This document shows, in pieces, positions 1-7,289 of a stretch of DNA of 40,017 nucleotides. A program made the translations under genes and the position numbers. The notes beneath the pieces were generated by a model. It was given only the letters and a program-made list of their open reading frames with translations. It had not been told where the DNA came from and searched no databases. This DNA is from an uncultured Oscillospiraceae bacterium (lineage in GTDB: Bacteria; Bacillota_A; Clostridia; Oscillospirales; Oscillospiraceae). The stretch is from contig CAAEDK010000289.1 in the NCBI GenBank assembly GCA_900754605.1, positions 1-40,017 on the forward strand. The letters are read 5' to 3'. Numbering within the stretch: position 1 is the first letter of the stretch; each line of letters starts with the position of its first letter.

Positions 1-570
1 CCGGTTTTAGCCCGTGGATTCCGGCCTCTGATTCTCCGTGTGGGCAATACAGAAGAGATGCTGGATGCATGCGTGCAAGGGAAATTGGACTGTGCCCTGA
101 TTGAGGGCATCTTCCACGAGGATGATTTTTGCAGTCATGTGTTTCATACGGCTAGCTTTCTTCCAGTGGCTGCCGCTGGCCACCCTTTGGCGCAGGGAGA
201 ACATCTCCTTTCGGAATTATTTCCGTATCCCTTGATTCTCCGCGAGCCAGGATCGGGCACCAGGGCAATTCTGGAGAACCAGCTGTTTCAATTCGGGAGT
301 TCTCCTCAGGCATTTGCCGATGTATTAGAATGTGGAAGCTTTCGAATGATCAAAGAACTGTTGAAACAAACCAGCGCCATCAGCTTTATGTATGAACAGG
401 TGGCAGTTCAGGAGGTGGAGGCAGGTGGACTGACTTATCTGAATTTAACTGATTGCCAAATCCGGCGTCCGCTCTATTTTGTTTATCCGAAGCACAGTAT
501 GGTCCGGGATGTCTGTCGAAACTTTTATTATGACTGCCTCTGTGCGGGATCGATGAGGGACACGGACTAA
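1..570 (+). CDS. LysR-family transcriptional regulator, C-terminal part (5' end outside window)
   Basis: The frame is open from the first base, so the gene starts upstream; 189 residues are visible. They form the effector-binding (periplasmic-binding-like) domain of a LysR regulator. The visible parts include a LDCALIEG strand, typical of the family (compare LDLALVEG), and REPGSGTR, found in CysB/YeeY-like members. The N-terminal helix-turn-helix is missing only because of the window edge. LysR proteins usually control a neighbouring, often divergent, gene, so the target probably lies to the left. No terminator is obvious after the stop. The family is fairly sure; the effector cannot be told. 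Confidence 0.85.
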   Translation, partial: PVLARGFRPLILRVGNTEEMLDACVQGKLDCALIEGIFHEDDFCSHVFHTASFLPVAAAGHPLAQGEHLLSELFPYPLILREPGSGTRAILENQLFQFGSSPQAFADVLECGSFRMIKELLKQTSAISFMYEQVAVQEVEAGGLTYLNLTDCQIRRPLYFVYPKHSMVRDVCRNFYYDCLCAGSMRDTD

Positions 571-646
571 AAAAATTGCATTTGGTATCTATGAGAACGG
601 CACAATTTCCCCTAAGCGTGCATAGCACTAGGAAGGGGGGAGAGAG

Positions 647-841
647 ATGGAACAGCTATACAAACGGCTGGGGAACCTGTTGAGTATTAAGAGTATTGTG
701 ACACTGATTCTAACGGTCGTGTTCGCCTGGCAAACCTGTTCTGGTGGAGTGAGCGCAGATCAGTTCCTGACCGTGTTCACTGTTGTCATCGCGTTTTACT
801 TTGGGACGCAGGCTGAAAAAAGGAATCACAATGGGACTTAG
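647..841 (+). CDS. Small membrane protein, prophage-like, unknown function
   Basis: A 64-residue protein starts at an ATG with a very strong purine-rich ribosome site (GGAAGGGGGGAGAGAG). It has a short amphipathic N-terminus (about 1-15), one hydrophobic segment (about 16-30), a short linker, a second hydrophobic segment (about 38-53) and a charged tail. From memory, similar small proteins with an AFYFGTQ motif and a C-terminal EKR are common in Clostridia prophages near holin/lysin genes; this cannot be tested here. No phage gene is next to it, so it may be a leftover of an element once inserted near the tRNA-Gly gene. No function is assigned. Confidence 0.65.
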   Translation: MEQLYKRLGNLLSIKSIVTLILTVVFAWQTCSGGVSADQFLTVFTVVIAFYFGTQAEKRNHNGT

Positions 842-1299
842 TGCATTATCTTTTGTGCGGTGTAGCATATCCTTTTTTGATTCGAGTTCTCCGTTGGCCA
901 AATATGCTGTGGAACGATAGAAATACCGGCGGGAGGCAAGCAATTAAAAGGCCGTAGAAAGTGATGGGAATCCATGCTTTCTACGGCCGTGGTCTTTATA
1001 TGCATATATGGTAGATGATGGTGGAAAACAGCGGTTCCTATCATCAAAATGCCGCAGAGCGGTGGTGATAATTGTAAGACAGCAATAGTGGGATGATTGG
1101 GAAAGAGGGACTAGCGGCGTGACCATCGCCAGGCCCAGAGCCCACACCACCAGGCAGGAACTGGCCACCATGGGTGTGGCCACCCTCAAAGCGGCGAGAA
1201 AGTAAAGAGAGGGGGAGCGCGATTTCCCCCACCGGTTCCCCCACCAGCAAAATGTTCTGTGATGCTCTAAAATGGCATGATCGCCAGGAAATGAAATAA
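842..1299. other. Gene-poor stretch
   Basis: About 460 bases hold no gene I can support. On the minus strand a hydrophobic reading of about 30 residues (around 1090-1200) has no start codon or ribosome site. On the plus strand the same stretch gives a roughly 35-codon fragment ending near 1205. Either could be a decayed gene. The only clear structure is the hairpin at 950-988. Confidence 0.5.
945..988 (-). terminator. Rho-independent terminator-like hairpin (minus strand)
   Basis: A perfect 12-bp stem (950-961 with 977-988, GGCCGTAGAAAG arms) encloses a further ATGG/CCAT stem. On the minus strand the stem is followed by TTTTAATT, the form of an intrinsic terminator. No complete minus-strand gene precedes it apart from tRNA-Gly, which has its own terminator at 1300-1341, so it may be left from a lost gene. 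Confidence 0.6.
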
Positions 1300-1341
1300 A
1301 AAACTGGCGAAGGTGTTGAAAATCAACGCTTTCGCCAGTTT
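1300..1341 (-). terminator. Terminator of tRNA-Gly
   Basis: Directly behind the tRNA CCA end, the minus strand has a long hairpin with ACTGGCGAA arms extended by GU and GC pairs to about 17 bp around a TTT loop, then TTTTTTATTT. This is a strong intrinsic terminator for the tRNA transcript. Confidence 0.85.
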
Positions 1342-1347
1342 TCCATG

Positions 1348-1421
1348 TGGAGCAGGTGAGGGGAATCGAACCCCCGTGTTCAGCTTGGGAAGCTGACATT
1401 CTGCCATTGAACTACACCTGC
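1348..1421 (-). tRNA. tRNA-Gly (anticodon CCC)
   Basis: Read on the minus strand, 74 bases fold as a cloverleaf. The acceptor GCAGGTG pairs with CACCTGC, followed by discriminator T and an encoded CCA. The D arm contains GTTCAATGGCAGAA. The anticodon stem TCAGC/GCTGA carries loop TTCCCAA, so the anticodon is CCC, reading GGG. The T arm contains the GGTTCGATTCC type sequence. It is a single-gene unit with promoter and terminator on either side. The 3' end points toward the prophage-like small gene, which is the side where integrative elements usually insert at tRNA genes. Confidence 0.95.
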
Positions 1422-1438
1422 AATTTAGCTACTTGATC

Positions 1439-1467
1439 ACTATAACACAGATATGGGGAAAAGGCAA
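1439..1467 (-). promoter_or_regulatory. Sigma-A promoter of tRNA-Gly
   Basis: On the minus strand, TTGCCT (1467-1462) and TATAGT (1444-1439) are separated by 17 bases. A TG one base before the -10 gives an extended -10 (TGTTATAGT). The predicted start is about ten bases before the tRNA 5' end. Confidence 0.8.
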
Positions 1468-1685
1468 GTAAAACTTTCTCCGGTTTCTGGTGGGGGAGGG
1501 GGACGCGATGTTGTGAAGAGAGACGCAATGGGGGAGTGTGGTTTGTACAATTTATGAGGAGAAAAATCGGTTAAAATATTTGGTTTTGAGCGAAAAATGG
1601 CTGTTTTTCTGTTATGTCAGAAAAAATACACAAGATTTTGAGGGAAAGTATAGTGAATTTTACCCTTGTTTCAAACGGGCAAATT

Positions 1686-1712
1686 GGTTACAATGTGGTA
1701 ACAAAAGTAACA
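1686..1712 (-). promoter_or_regulatory. WalR (YycF) box-like direct repeat upstream of the wall hydrolase
   Basis: On the minus strand the sequence reads TGTTAC-CACAT-TGTAAC (1703-1687). It fits exactly the published WalR consensus of two TGTWAH hexamers five bases apart. A further TGTTAC (1712-1707) lies three bases away, and TGTAACC is present on the plus strand at 1751-1757. WalR controls wall hydrolase genes in Firmicutes, and the next gene is a wall hydrolase. The match is seen; the binding is inference. Confidence 0.5.
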
Positions 1713-1717
1713 AACAG

Positions 1718-1748
1718 TTGCTTTTGATGTCATTTTTGTTGACATAAT
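1718..1748 (+). promoter_or_regulatory. Possible promoter of the SleB-type hydrolase gene
   Basis: TTGCTT (1718-1723) and CATAAT with a TG extension (1740-1748) could be -35 and -10 elements, but the 19-base spacer is long. The WalR-like repeats end just upstream of it, a fitting place for an activator. The predicted start would leave only a very short leader, so this is tentative. Confidence 0.3.
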
Positions 1749-1772
1749 TTTGTAACCATAGGAGTGAAGACA

Positions 1773-2738
1773 ATGACACGAAAGCTGTTTTCGCTGACGC
1801 TGAGCGCCTTTGCCTTGCTTCTCCTGATGGGAGCTGGTGTGGAGCAAAGCTCTGCCGCTCTTGTGTCCGAGTCCGACGGTATGGCCCATGAGGCGGCAGT
1901 CCGTCAGGTGGACATGGAACAAGATCAGGAAGCGGATCGGGCGGAACCGGTGCCTGCGGTGGCAGGGGGGAGTGTCCTGACTCTGGTTGAAGAGTTGGAT
2001 CGGACCCTGACCGTGAATGGTAAGCCGGTATCCACCGAGGTAGGCAAGACACAGCGCAACGGAACGACTTATGTGGCTTTGGTCCCCATGGCCAAGGCAC
2101 TGGATCCTGCTGCTTCAGCAGCCTGGGATGCCGGAAGCCGTACGGTGACCGTGACCAGTGGAAAGCTGACGCTGACCGCTGTGGTGGGGCAGCAGTATGT
2201 GGTGGCCAATGGCCGCTATCTGTATATCCCCGAAGGTGTCGGGCTGACTGGGGATCGGGTGACGGTTCCCTTGGCTGTGTTGACAGAGGCCTTCGATGCG
2301 GGGCTGAGCTGGAATGGGGCTACTGGCACTGTGGCAGTTACGCGCGGAAGCGGCGGATTGACACCAGGGAACCAGTATTACAATGAGAAGGATTTGTTCT
2401 GGCTCTCCCGCGTGATTTATGCAGAGAGCGGGAATCAGCCGCTGGATGGCAAGATTGCGGTGGGCAATGTGATCATGAACCGTGTGAAGAGCCCCATTTT
2501 CCCCAATACGGTGGAGAGTGTGTTGGCCCAGAAGAACCAGTTCACCACCTATCGTTCCGGCAAGTTGGCCGGTCGGACTCCAAACTCTTCCAGCGTGGCT
2601 GCGGCCAAGTTGGTGCTGGATGGAGCTGAGGTGAAAAAGACCAAGAATGCCCTCTATTTTGACTCTACCCCCAACAGCTGGGCAGCCCGGAATCGCACTT
2701 GTATCGCCGTAATTGGCGGGCACAGATTTTATGCATGA
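1773..2738 (+). CDS. Secreted cell wall hydrolase: stalk-type domain plus SleB/Hydrolase_2 domain
   Basis: The 321-residue product likely cuts peptidoglycan outside the membrane. It has an N-terminal signal peptide (basic start, then a hydrophobic run about 8-25 ending in alanines). Next comes a copper-amine-oxidase-N-like stalk domain (about 65-185, with VNGKPV and YVALVPMAKAL). Last is a SleB-type lytic domain (about 205-321). That domain shows RVIYAESGNQPLDGKIAVGN, NRVKS and KNQF, and ends in the HRFYA often seen in this group. The putative catalytic Glu is in YAESG. I prefer the ATG at 1773 because AGGAG lies eight bases before it; a GTG at 1764 is also in frame. The family includes spore cortex lytic SleB, but many Clostridia carry several vegetative paralogues, so a germination role is not certain. 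Confidence 0.88.
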   Translation: MTRKLFSLTLSAFALLLLMGAGVEQSSAALVSESDGMAHEAAVRQVDMEQDQEADRAEPVPAVAGGSVLTLVEELDRTLTVNGKPVSTEVGKTQRNGTTYVALVPMAKALDPAASAAWDAGSRTVTVTSGKLTLTAVVGQQYVVANGRYLYIPEGVGLTGDRVTVPLAVLTEAFDAGLSWNGATGTVAVTRGSGGLTPGNQYYNEKDLFWLSRVIYAESGNQPLDGKIAVGNVIMNRVKSPIFPNTVESVLAQKNQFTTYRSGKLAGRTPNSSSVAAAKLVLDGAEVKKTKNALYFDSTPNSWAARNRTCIAVIGGHRFYA

Positions 2739-2763
2739 CTGGAAGAAAATCTGAATAAACCTC

Positions 2764-2815
2764 AAAGGGGAACCCCTGAAAATTCACGGTTTGTGAATTT
2801 TGGGGGTTTCCTTTT
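2764..2815 (+). terminator. Intrinsic terminator after the SleB-type hydrolase
   Basis: A long stem (AACCCC and AAAATTCAC in the left arm; GTGAATTTT, GGGGGTT in the right arm) with loop GGTTT is followed by CCTTTT. The lower stem extends through AAAGG/CCTTT. It separates the hydrolase gene from the nusB operon. Confidence 0.8.
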
Positions 2816-2835
2816 CATATGAAAATGTATATAAT
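2807..2835 (+). promoter_or_regulatory. Candidate sigma-A promoter of the nusB operon
   Basis: A perfect TATAAT (2830-2835) lies about 50 bases before the nusB start. The hexamer 17 bases upstream (TTTCCT, 2807-2812) is a poor -35 and overlaps the preceding terminator. Confidence 0.55.
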
Positions 2836-2885
2836 AGAATCACGATTTTATCGCCAGAATGGGGCAGTTAACGGAGGAGACTGAT

Positions 2886-3389
2886 ATGACAAGAGATAAT
2901 GCCCGCGAGATTGCGGTACATCTGATATTTTCCCTGGGTTTTGGGACACAGAGCGCGGATGAGGTACTGGAAAGTGAGCTGAACCGGGAGCGTTTTGGCG
3001 AACTGGCCCAGGAAATGCCGATTTATGCCCAATATCCCAATGAAAAACAGGAGATCTACATTAAAAATTTGGTCCGTGGCACCTTTACTCATGGCCCGGA
3101 GTTGGATGACTATATTAGCCGCTATGCAGTTGGCTGGTCTTTTGAGCGGATTCCGCGTATGGCGGCAGCCATTATGCGGACAGCTATGTATGAGATTTTG
3201 TATATGCCGGACGTTCCCAATGCAGCTGCTATCAACGCGGCTGTTGAGTTGACAAAGCAGTATGAGCCTAAGGAGGTGGCCGCCTTTGTCAATGGGATTT
3301 TGGGGACATTTGTTCGGGCAGAATTTCAGGACACTCCGGCTAAGCCGGAGAAAGCAGCGGCCGGGACTGAGGCCGCCACGGAGGAGTAA
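2886..3389 (+). CDS. nusB: Transcription antitermination factor NusB
   Basis: The 167-residue all-helical NusB family protein binds boxA of rRNA leaders together with ribosomal protein S10 (NusE) and helps RNA polymerase read through rRNA operons. Family features are the N-terminal TRDNAREIAVHLIF, the central WSFERIPRMAAAIMRTAMYEI (about 98-117) and the C-terminal NAAVELTKQYEPKEVAAFVNGILG. The start at 2886 has GGAGGAG in front; a non-conserved upstream ATG at 2859 is less likely. An alanine/glutamate tail of about 20 residues extends beyond the usual end. It leads the run nusB, M22-family gene, xseA, xseB, ispA. Confidence 0.95.
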   Translation: MTRDNAREIAVHLIFSLGFGTQSADEVLESELNRERFGELAQEMPIYAQYPNEKQEIYIKNLVRGTFTHGPELDDYISRYAVGWSFERIPRMAAAIMRTAMYEILYMPDVPNAAAINAAVELTKQYEPKEVAAFVNGILGTFVRAEFQDTPAKPEKAAAGTEAATEE

Positions 3390-3391
3390 CC

Positions 3392-4336
3392 ATGTGGGTC
3401 TTGGGGCTGGACACCAGCAACTATACCACCTCGTGCGCTGTATTTGATGGGGAGAAAGGAATCAACCAGGGCCGCATTCTGGAGGTTCGCCCCGGCGAAT
3501 TGGGCCTGCGGCAGAGTGATGCTCTGTTTCAACATGTGAAGCGGCTCCCTGAGTTGTTAGGTGCTCTGGCGGAGGAGACCTCTCTGGAAATGTTAGGAGC
3601 AGTTGGGGCAAGCACCCGTCCACGGGCGGTTGAGGGCTCCTATATGCCATGCTTCTTGGCTGGAACGTCCCAGGGGAAGAGTCTTTCCCATGTGCTGAAT
3701 GTGCCTTTCTATGCCTTTTCTCATCAGCAGGGACACTTGGCCGCAGCAGCCTGGTCCGCCGGACGGATGGAATTGCTGGATCAGCCTTTCTTGGCATGGC
3801 ACCTGTCTGGCGGCACCACGGAACTACTGCTGGTAGAGCCGGAGGAGGATGGCGTAGCCGTCCGGGCGGAGATTCTGGGGGGGACCACAGATATCTCTGC
3901 CGGTCAGCTGATCGACCGTACCGGTGTGCTGTTAGGGCTTCAGTTTCCGGCGGGAAAAGCGCTGGATGCACTGAGTGAGGAAGCGGATGCACCGCTGAAA
4001 TATCGAGTCAAGCAGGATGGGCTGCACTTCTCCCTGTCAGGAATGGAGAACCAGGTGAAGAAGCTGCTGGCAGATGGTGATAAGCCGGCTAATATCGCAC
4101 GGTTTGCCATCGAAACAGTGACTGATGTGATCCGACGCACCACCAGAGCGGCCCAGGAGACTTATCCGGGTCTGCCGGTGCTATGCTCAGGTGGGGTGGC
4201 CTCCAACCGCCGTATGCGGGATGTGCTAGAGAAGGACTGCGGCGCAGTCTTTGCCCATCCGCGATATGCCACAGATAACGCAATGGGGACAGCTATCCTC
4301 ACTTGGCGGGCTATGGAACGGGAGGCGGGACGATGA
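3392..4336 (+). CDS. TsaD/Kae1-like (peptidase M22 family) protein, divergent paralogue
   Basis: The 314-residue protein has the ASKHA fold of TsaD, the enzyme that adds threonylcarbamoyl to tRNA A37. Seen: LGLDTSNYTT at the start, the metal-binding HxxxH as HQQGH (about 111-115), SGGTTEL (about 140), SGGVASNRR (about 265) and ATDNAMG (about 293). The segment that in true TsaD reads roughly GETRDDAAGEAFDKVAK is here GGTTDISAGQLIDRTG, with losses of acidic residues. This suggests a separate paralogue and not the tRNA enzyme, and no tsaB or tsaE is nearby. The gene begins two bases after nusB, with its GGAGG inside the nusB end, and overlaps xseA by ATGA. Tight coupling between nusB and xseA suggests a housekeeping role, not known to me. 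Confidence 0.85.
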   Translation: MWVLGLDTSNYTTSCAVFDGEKGINQGRILEVRPGELGLRQSDALFQHVKRLPELLGALAEETSLEMLGAVGASTRPRAVEGSYMPCFLAGTSQGKSLSHVLNVPFYAFSHQQGHLAAAAWSAGRMELLDQPFLAWHLSGGTTELLLVEPEEDGVAVRAEILGGTTDISAGQLIDRTGVLLGLQFPAGKALDALSEEADAPLKYRVKQDGLHFSLSGMENQVKKLLADGDKPANIARFAIETVTDVIRRTTRAAQETYPGLPVLCSGGVASNRRMRDVLEKDCGAVFAHPRYATDNAMGTAILTWRAMEREAGR

Positions 4337-5550
4337 GTACCTCCCGCCAAGAGCAGACGATCCTCACACCCAGCCAGGTAGGCCAGTACATCAAGGGCTT
4401 TATGGATCGTGATCGGCTCTTGTCTGGCCTACTGGTGCGAGGGGAGCTTTCTAACTATAAGATGTATCCCTCTGGACACCACTACTTCACCCTGAAAGAC
4501 GGGGAGGGCGCACTGCGGTGCGTTATGTTCCGGGGAGACGCCGCATCCTTGCGTTTCCGCCCGCAAAACGGGATGCAGGTTATTGCGGCGGGCCGGGTGA
4601 CGGTGTTTCCTCGGGATGGACAGTACCAGCTATACTGTGTCCGGCTAACGCCGGAGGGTGCGGGAGATTTGGCGGTGGCCTTTGAGCAGCTGAAGGCTCG
4701 CTTACTTCAGGAGGGCCTGTTTGACCGGGGGCATAAACGCCCTCTGCCGCGGATTCCGGGGCGGGTTGCTTTGGTGACCTCACCCGCTGGTGCAGCAGTG
4801 CGGGATATGCTCCGGATTCTTGGTGCCCGGTGGCCCATGGCTCAGATCCGGATTCTTCCAGTGCGGGTCCAAGGGGAGGGGGCGGCGGAGGAGATCGCCG
4901 CTGCGATCCGGTGGGCCAACCTGCACCAGGCGGCCGACCTGATCATCACCGGCCGGGGAGGCGGCTCCATGGAGGACCTATGGGCTTTTAACGAGGAGTG
5001 CGTGGCCCGCGCAGTCTACGATTCCCAGATTCCAGTGATTTCTGCTGTGGGACATGAGCCTGATGTGACCATCGCCGATTTTGTAGCGGACTTGCGGGCG
5101 TCCACGCCCTCTAATGCTGCGGAATTAGCGGTGCCCGACCAGAACGAGGTTTATGCCGCTCTGGCATCGCTTGGGGTGCGTATGGAGCAGGCGGTCCGAC
5201 AAAGGCTCCTGAGGGAGCGCCAGCGGCTGGAGCGTCAGCGGGAGAGCCAGGTCATGGCTGATCCGCGGCGCTATTTCCAGGAGAAGCGGCTGTTGCTGGA
5301 CTATCAGAGCCGCCGCTTGGGCCATGGATTGTCTGCCAGTGTATCCGGCCAGCGGGAGCGTTTTGCAAGGCTGGCTGCTGCGTTGGATGCTCTCAGCCCT
5401 CTGAAAGTGTTGGGGCGGGGATACGCCATCGCCCAAAAGGGGGACGGGAGTGTGATCACCTCGGTTCGGGATGCCTGTCCCGGGGAACTATTCTCCCTGC
5501 GGCTGTCGGACGGACAGGTGGATTGTTTGGTATGTGAGCAGGATATGTAG
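4333..5550 (+). CDS. xseA: Exodeoxyribonuclease VII large subunit
   Basis: The 405-residue catalytic subunit of exonuclease VII degrades single-stranded DNA from both ends in mismatch and damage repair. An N-terminal OB fold (about 10-110, RGELSNYKMYPSGHHYFTLK) is followed by the catalytic core with VTSPAGAAVRDML (about 150), GRGGGSMEDLWAFNEE (about 206), SAVGHEPDVTIADFVAD (about 236) and RASTPSNAAEL. A coiled-coil part and a C-terminal GRGYAI segment follow. The ATG at 4333 overlaps the preceding stop as ATGA and has GGGAGGCGGG in front. xseB follows after 80 bases. Confidence 0.96.
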   Translation: MSTSRQEQTILTPSQVGQYIKGFMDRDRLLSGLLVRGELSNYKMYPSGHHYFTLKDGEGALRCVMFRGDAASLRFRPQNGMQVIAAGRVTVFPRDGQYQLYCVRLTPEGAGDLAVAFEQLKARLLQEGLFDRGHKRPLPRIPGRVALVTSPAGAAVRDMLRILGARWPMAQIRILPVRVQGEGAAEEIAAAIRWANLHQAADLIITGRGGGSMEDLWAFNEECVARAVYDSQIPVISAVGHEPDVTIADFVADLRASTPSNAAELAVPDQNEVYAALASLGVRMEQAVRQRLLRERQRLERQRESQVMADPRRYFQEKRLLLDYQSRRLGHGLSASVSGQRERFARLAAALDALSPLKVLGRGYAIAQKGDGSVITSVRDACPGELFSLRLSDGQVDCLVCEQDM

Positions 5551-5630
5551 AATGTCTAAACGCTTAGGCTTGTCCGCGGATTTGAAGTGTTCGGTGCTGG
5601 ACCATTGCTGGTCTGGAGAAAGGAAAACCA

Positions 5631-5867
5631 ATGGCGACGAAGAAAAAATTGGGTTTTGAGCAATCTATGGCGCGTCTGGAGGAGATCGTGGGTCTGCTGG
5701 AGCGGGGAGATGCTCCGTTGGAGCAGGCCATGACCCTCTTTGAGGAAGGAGCCGGGATTCTGAGGCAGTGCTCTGCGCTGCTGGACCAGGCGGAGCAGAA
5801 GGTGACCCTGCTGACCGCAGGATCGGATGGTCAGCCAGAGGAACAGTCGTTTGGAGAGGAGCGCTGA
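5631..5867 (+). CDS. xseB: Exodeoxyribonuclease VII small subunit
   Basis: The 78-residue small subunit is mostly one helical hairpin that wraps the XseA coiled coil. The family signature is clear: FEQSMARLEEIVGLLERGDAPLEQAMTLFEEG (residues about 8-39), followed by a second helix with QCSALLDQAEQKV. The ATG is preceded by GGAGAAAGG. It is two bases from ispA, so the two are translated as a unit. Length is normal for the family. Confidence 0.95.
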   Translation: MATKKKLGFEQSMARLEEIVGLLERGDAPLEQAMTLFEEGAGILRQCSALLDQAEQKVTLLTAGSDGQPEEQSFGEER

Positions 5868-5869
5868 GC

Positions 5870-6751
5870 ATGGAGCGGGATGTGTTCCAACAGAGACTAG
5901 GGGAGGACAGAAAGCTGGTGGAGGAGGCACTGCACCAGGTTTGCCAGAGTTGGAGACGGTACGCCGACCTGACTGAGGCCATGGAGTACTCCCTGTTGGC
6001 GGGAGGGAAGCGAATCCGCCCTGTGCTGGTGCTGGAGACCTGCCGCCTGTGCGGTGGAGACCCGGCCAGGGCGATGCCTCTGGCCTGCGGTGTGGAGATG
6101 ATCCATACCTATTCTCTGATCCACGACGATCTGCCTGCCATGGATGATGACGACCTTCGGCGGGGGCGGCCCACTAACCATAAGGTATATGGAGAGGCTA
6201 CTGCCATCTTGGCCGGAGACGGGCTGCTTACAGCGGCCTTTGGGGTCCTGACTCAGGCGGAGCTGCCGGCTGAGCGGGTGGTCGAGGCGGTGTCCTGCCT
6301 GTCCCGGGAAGCGGGACCGGAGGGTATGGTCGGTGGACAGGTCCTGGATATGGCCGGAGAAGGGAGAGCCTTGACCCGTGGAGAGTTGGAGCAGCTCCAG
6401 CAGCTCAAGACCGGAGCCCTGATCTCTGCGGCGGCAGAACTTGGGTGTATCGCTGCCGGTGGAACAGAGGAACAGCGCTGCGCTGTCAGAGAGTATGCCC
6501 GGTGCATCGGACGTGCCTTCCAGATTCAGGACGACATTTTGGATGTGACCAGTACCGATCAGGAACTTGGTAAGTCTGTGGGTTCAGATCGTGTGAATGA
6601 GAAAAATACCTTTGTTACCGTCCTGGGGTTGGAGCGCAGCCGGGCCTTGGTGGATGAGTTGACCGAACAGGCGGAGCAGGCTCTGTCCAGCTTTGCAGAG
6701 TCGGAATTCCTTCTGTATTTGGCCCGGGCGCTGGCGGGCCGTAGGAGCTGA
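5870..6751 (+). CDS. ispA: Short-chain polyprenyl (farnesyl/geranylgeranyl) diphosphate synthase
   Basis: The 293-residue trans-prenyltransferase condenses isopentenyl diphosphate with allylic diphosphates in the cytosol. The first aspartate-rich motif is DDLPAMDDDDLRRGRP (about 86-101), the second is QIQDDILDVTS (about 217), and GGKRIRP lies near residue 45. The tyrosine in EMIHTYSLIHDDLP just before the first motif fits a short-chain enzyme making C15, perhaps C20. The ATG overlaps the ribosome-site region inside the end of xseB. The dxs gene two genes on supplies the precursors, and UppS uses the product. Confidence 0.94.
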   Translation: MERDVFQQRLGEDRKLVEEALHQVCQSWRRYADLTEAMEYSLLAGGKRIRPVLVLETCRLCGGDPARAMPLACGVEMIHTYSLIHDDLPAMDDDDLRRGRPTNHKVYGEATAILAGDGLLTAAFGVLTQAELPAERVVEAVSCLSREAGPEGMVGGQVLDMAGEGRALTRGELEQLQQLKTGALISAAAELGCIAAGGTEEQRCAVREYARCIGRAFQIQDDILDVTSTDQELGKSVGSDRVNEKNTFVTVLGLERSRALVDELTEQAEQALSSFAESEFLLYLARALAGRRS

Positions 6752-6798
6752 GTTGGATAGGAACAGGACAAGCGGCCTTGGTAAAGAGGTAAGATACA

Positions 6799-7254
6799 AT
6801 GGATCATACGGGTTTTTTGACTGGAAATCTGACTTTGGACCTGGCGATTTTGGCATGGTTCGCGGCCCAGGTGCTGAAAACATTGCTGCACTGGGTAACA
6901 AATCGGAACCTGGATTTGCGGAAGATGATTGGGAGCGGCAACATGCCCAGTTCCCATTCAGCCTTCATCTGTGCTGCATCAGCCTCCATCGGGCAAGTCT
7001 GCGGCTGGCGGGATCCTTTGTTTTCCCTGTCGGCGGCCATCGCCTTGGTGGTGATGTATGATGCCTGTAATGTGCGGCGGGCCGCAGGCGAACAGGCGAA
7101 GGTTATCAACTATATCCGGGAACACTGGGACGACCTGCCCCAGGAGTTGAAAGGGAAAAAACTCAACGAGGAACTGGGACACACCCTGCCCCAGGTGCTG
7201 ATGGGCTCATTGCTTGGAACAGTGATTGGACTGGTCGGACCTATGATTTGGTGA
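6799..7254 (+). CDS. Divergent PAP2 family membrane protein (YuiD/DUF212)
   Basis: The 151-residue protein has three to four hydrophobic segments (about 13-30, 55-70, 75-90, 130-150). The family marks are GSGNMPSSHSAF (about 47-58), DACNVRRAAGEQA (about 88-100) and ELGHTLPQVL (about 125-134). PAP2 relatives remove phosphate from lipid diphosphates, but the exact substrate of this subfamily is not established. Its place between ispA and dxs is compatible with an isoprenoid-phosphate substrate; that is inference. The ATG follows AAAGAGGT. The gene sits in the same operon as its neighbours. Confidence 0.9.
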   Translation: MDHTGFLTGNLTLDLAILAWFAAQVLKTLLHWVTNRNLDLRKMIGSGNMPSSHSAFICAASASIGQVCGWRDPLFSLSAAIALVVMYDACNVRRAAGEQAKVINYIREHWDDLPQELKGKKLNEELGHTLPQVLMGSLLGTVIGLVGPMIW

Positions 7255-7289
7255 AGATGTGCGGCTCAGCGGAGATGTGAGGGATTCAC

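Noticed and set aside
944..1399. Minus-strand frame of about 150 codons, partly hydrophobic
   Set aside because: Its start lies inside the tRNA gene and it crosses the tRNA terminator; the hydrophobic part alone has no start signal.
1538..1747. AT-rich open frame of 69 codons before the SleB-type gene
   Set aside because: It covers the WalR-like repeats and the presumed promoter, has no ribosome site and unlike composition to coding DNA here.
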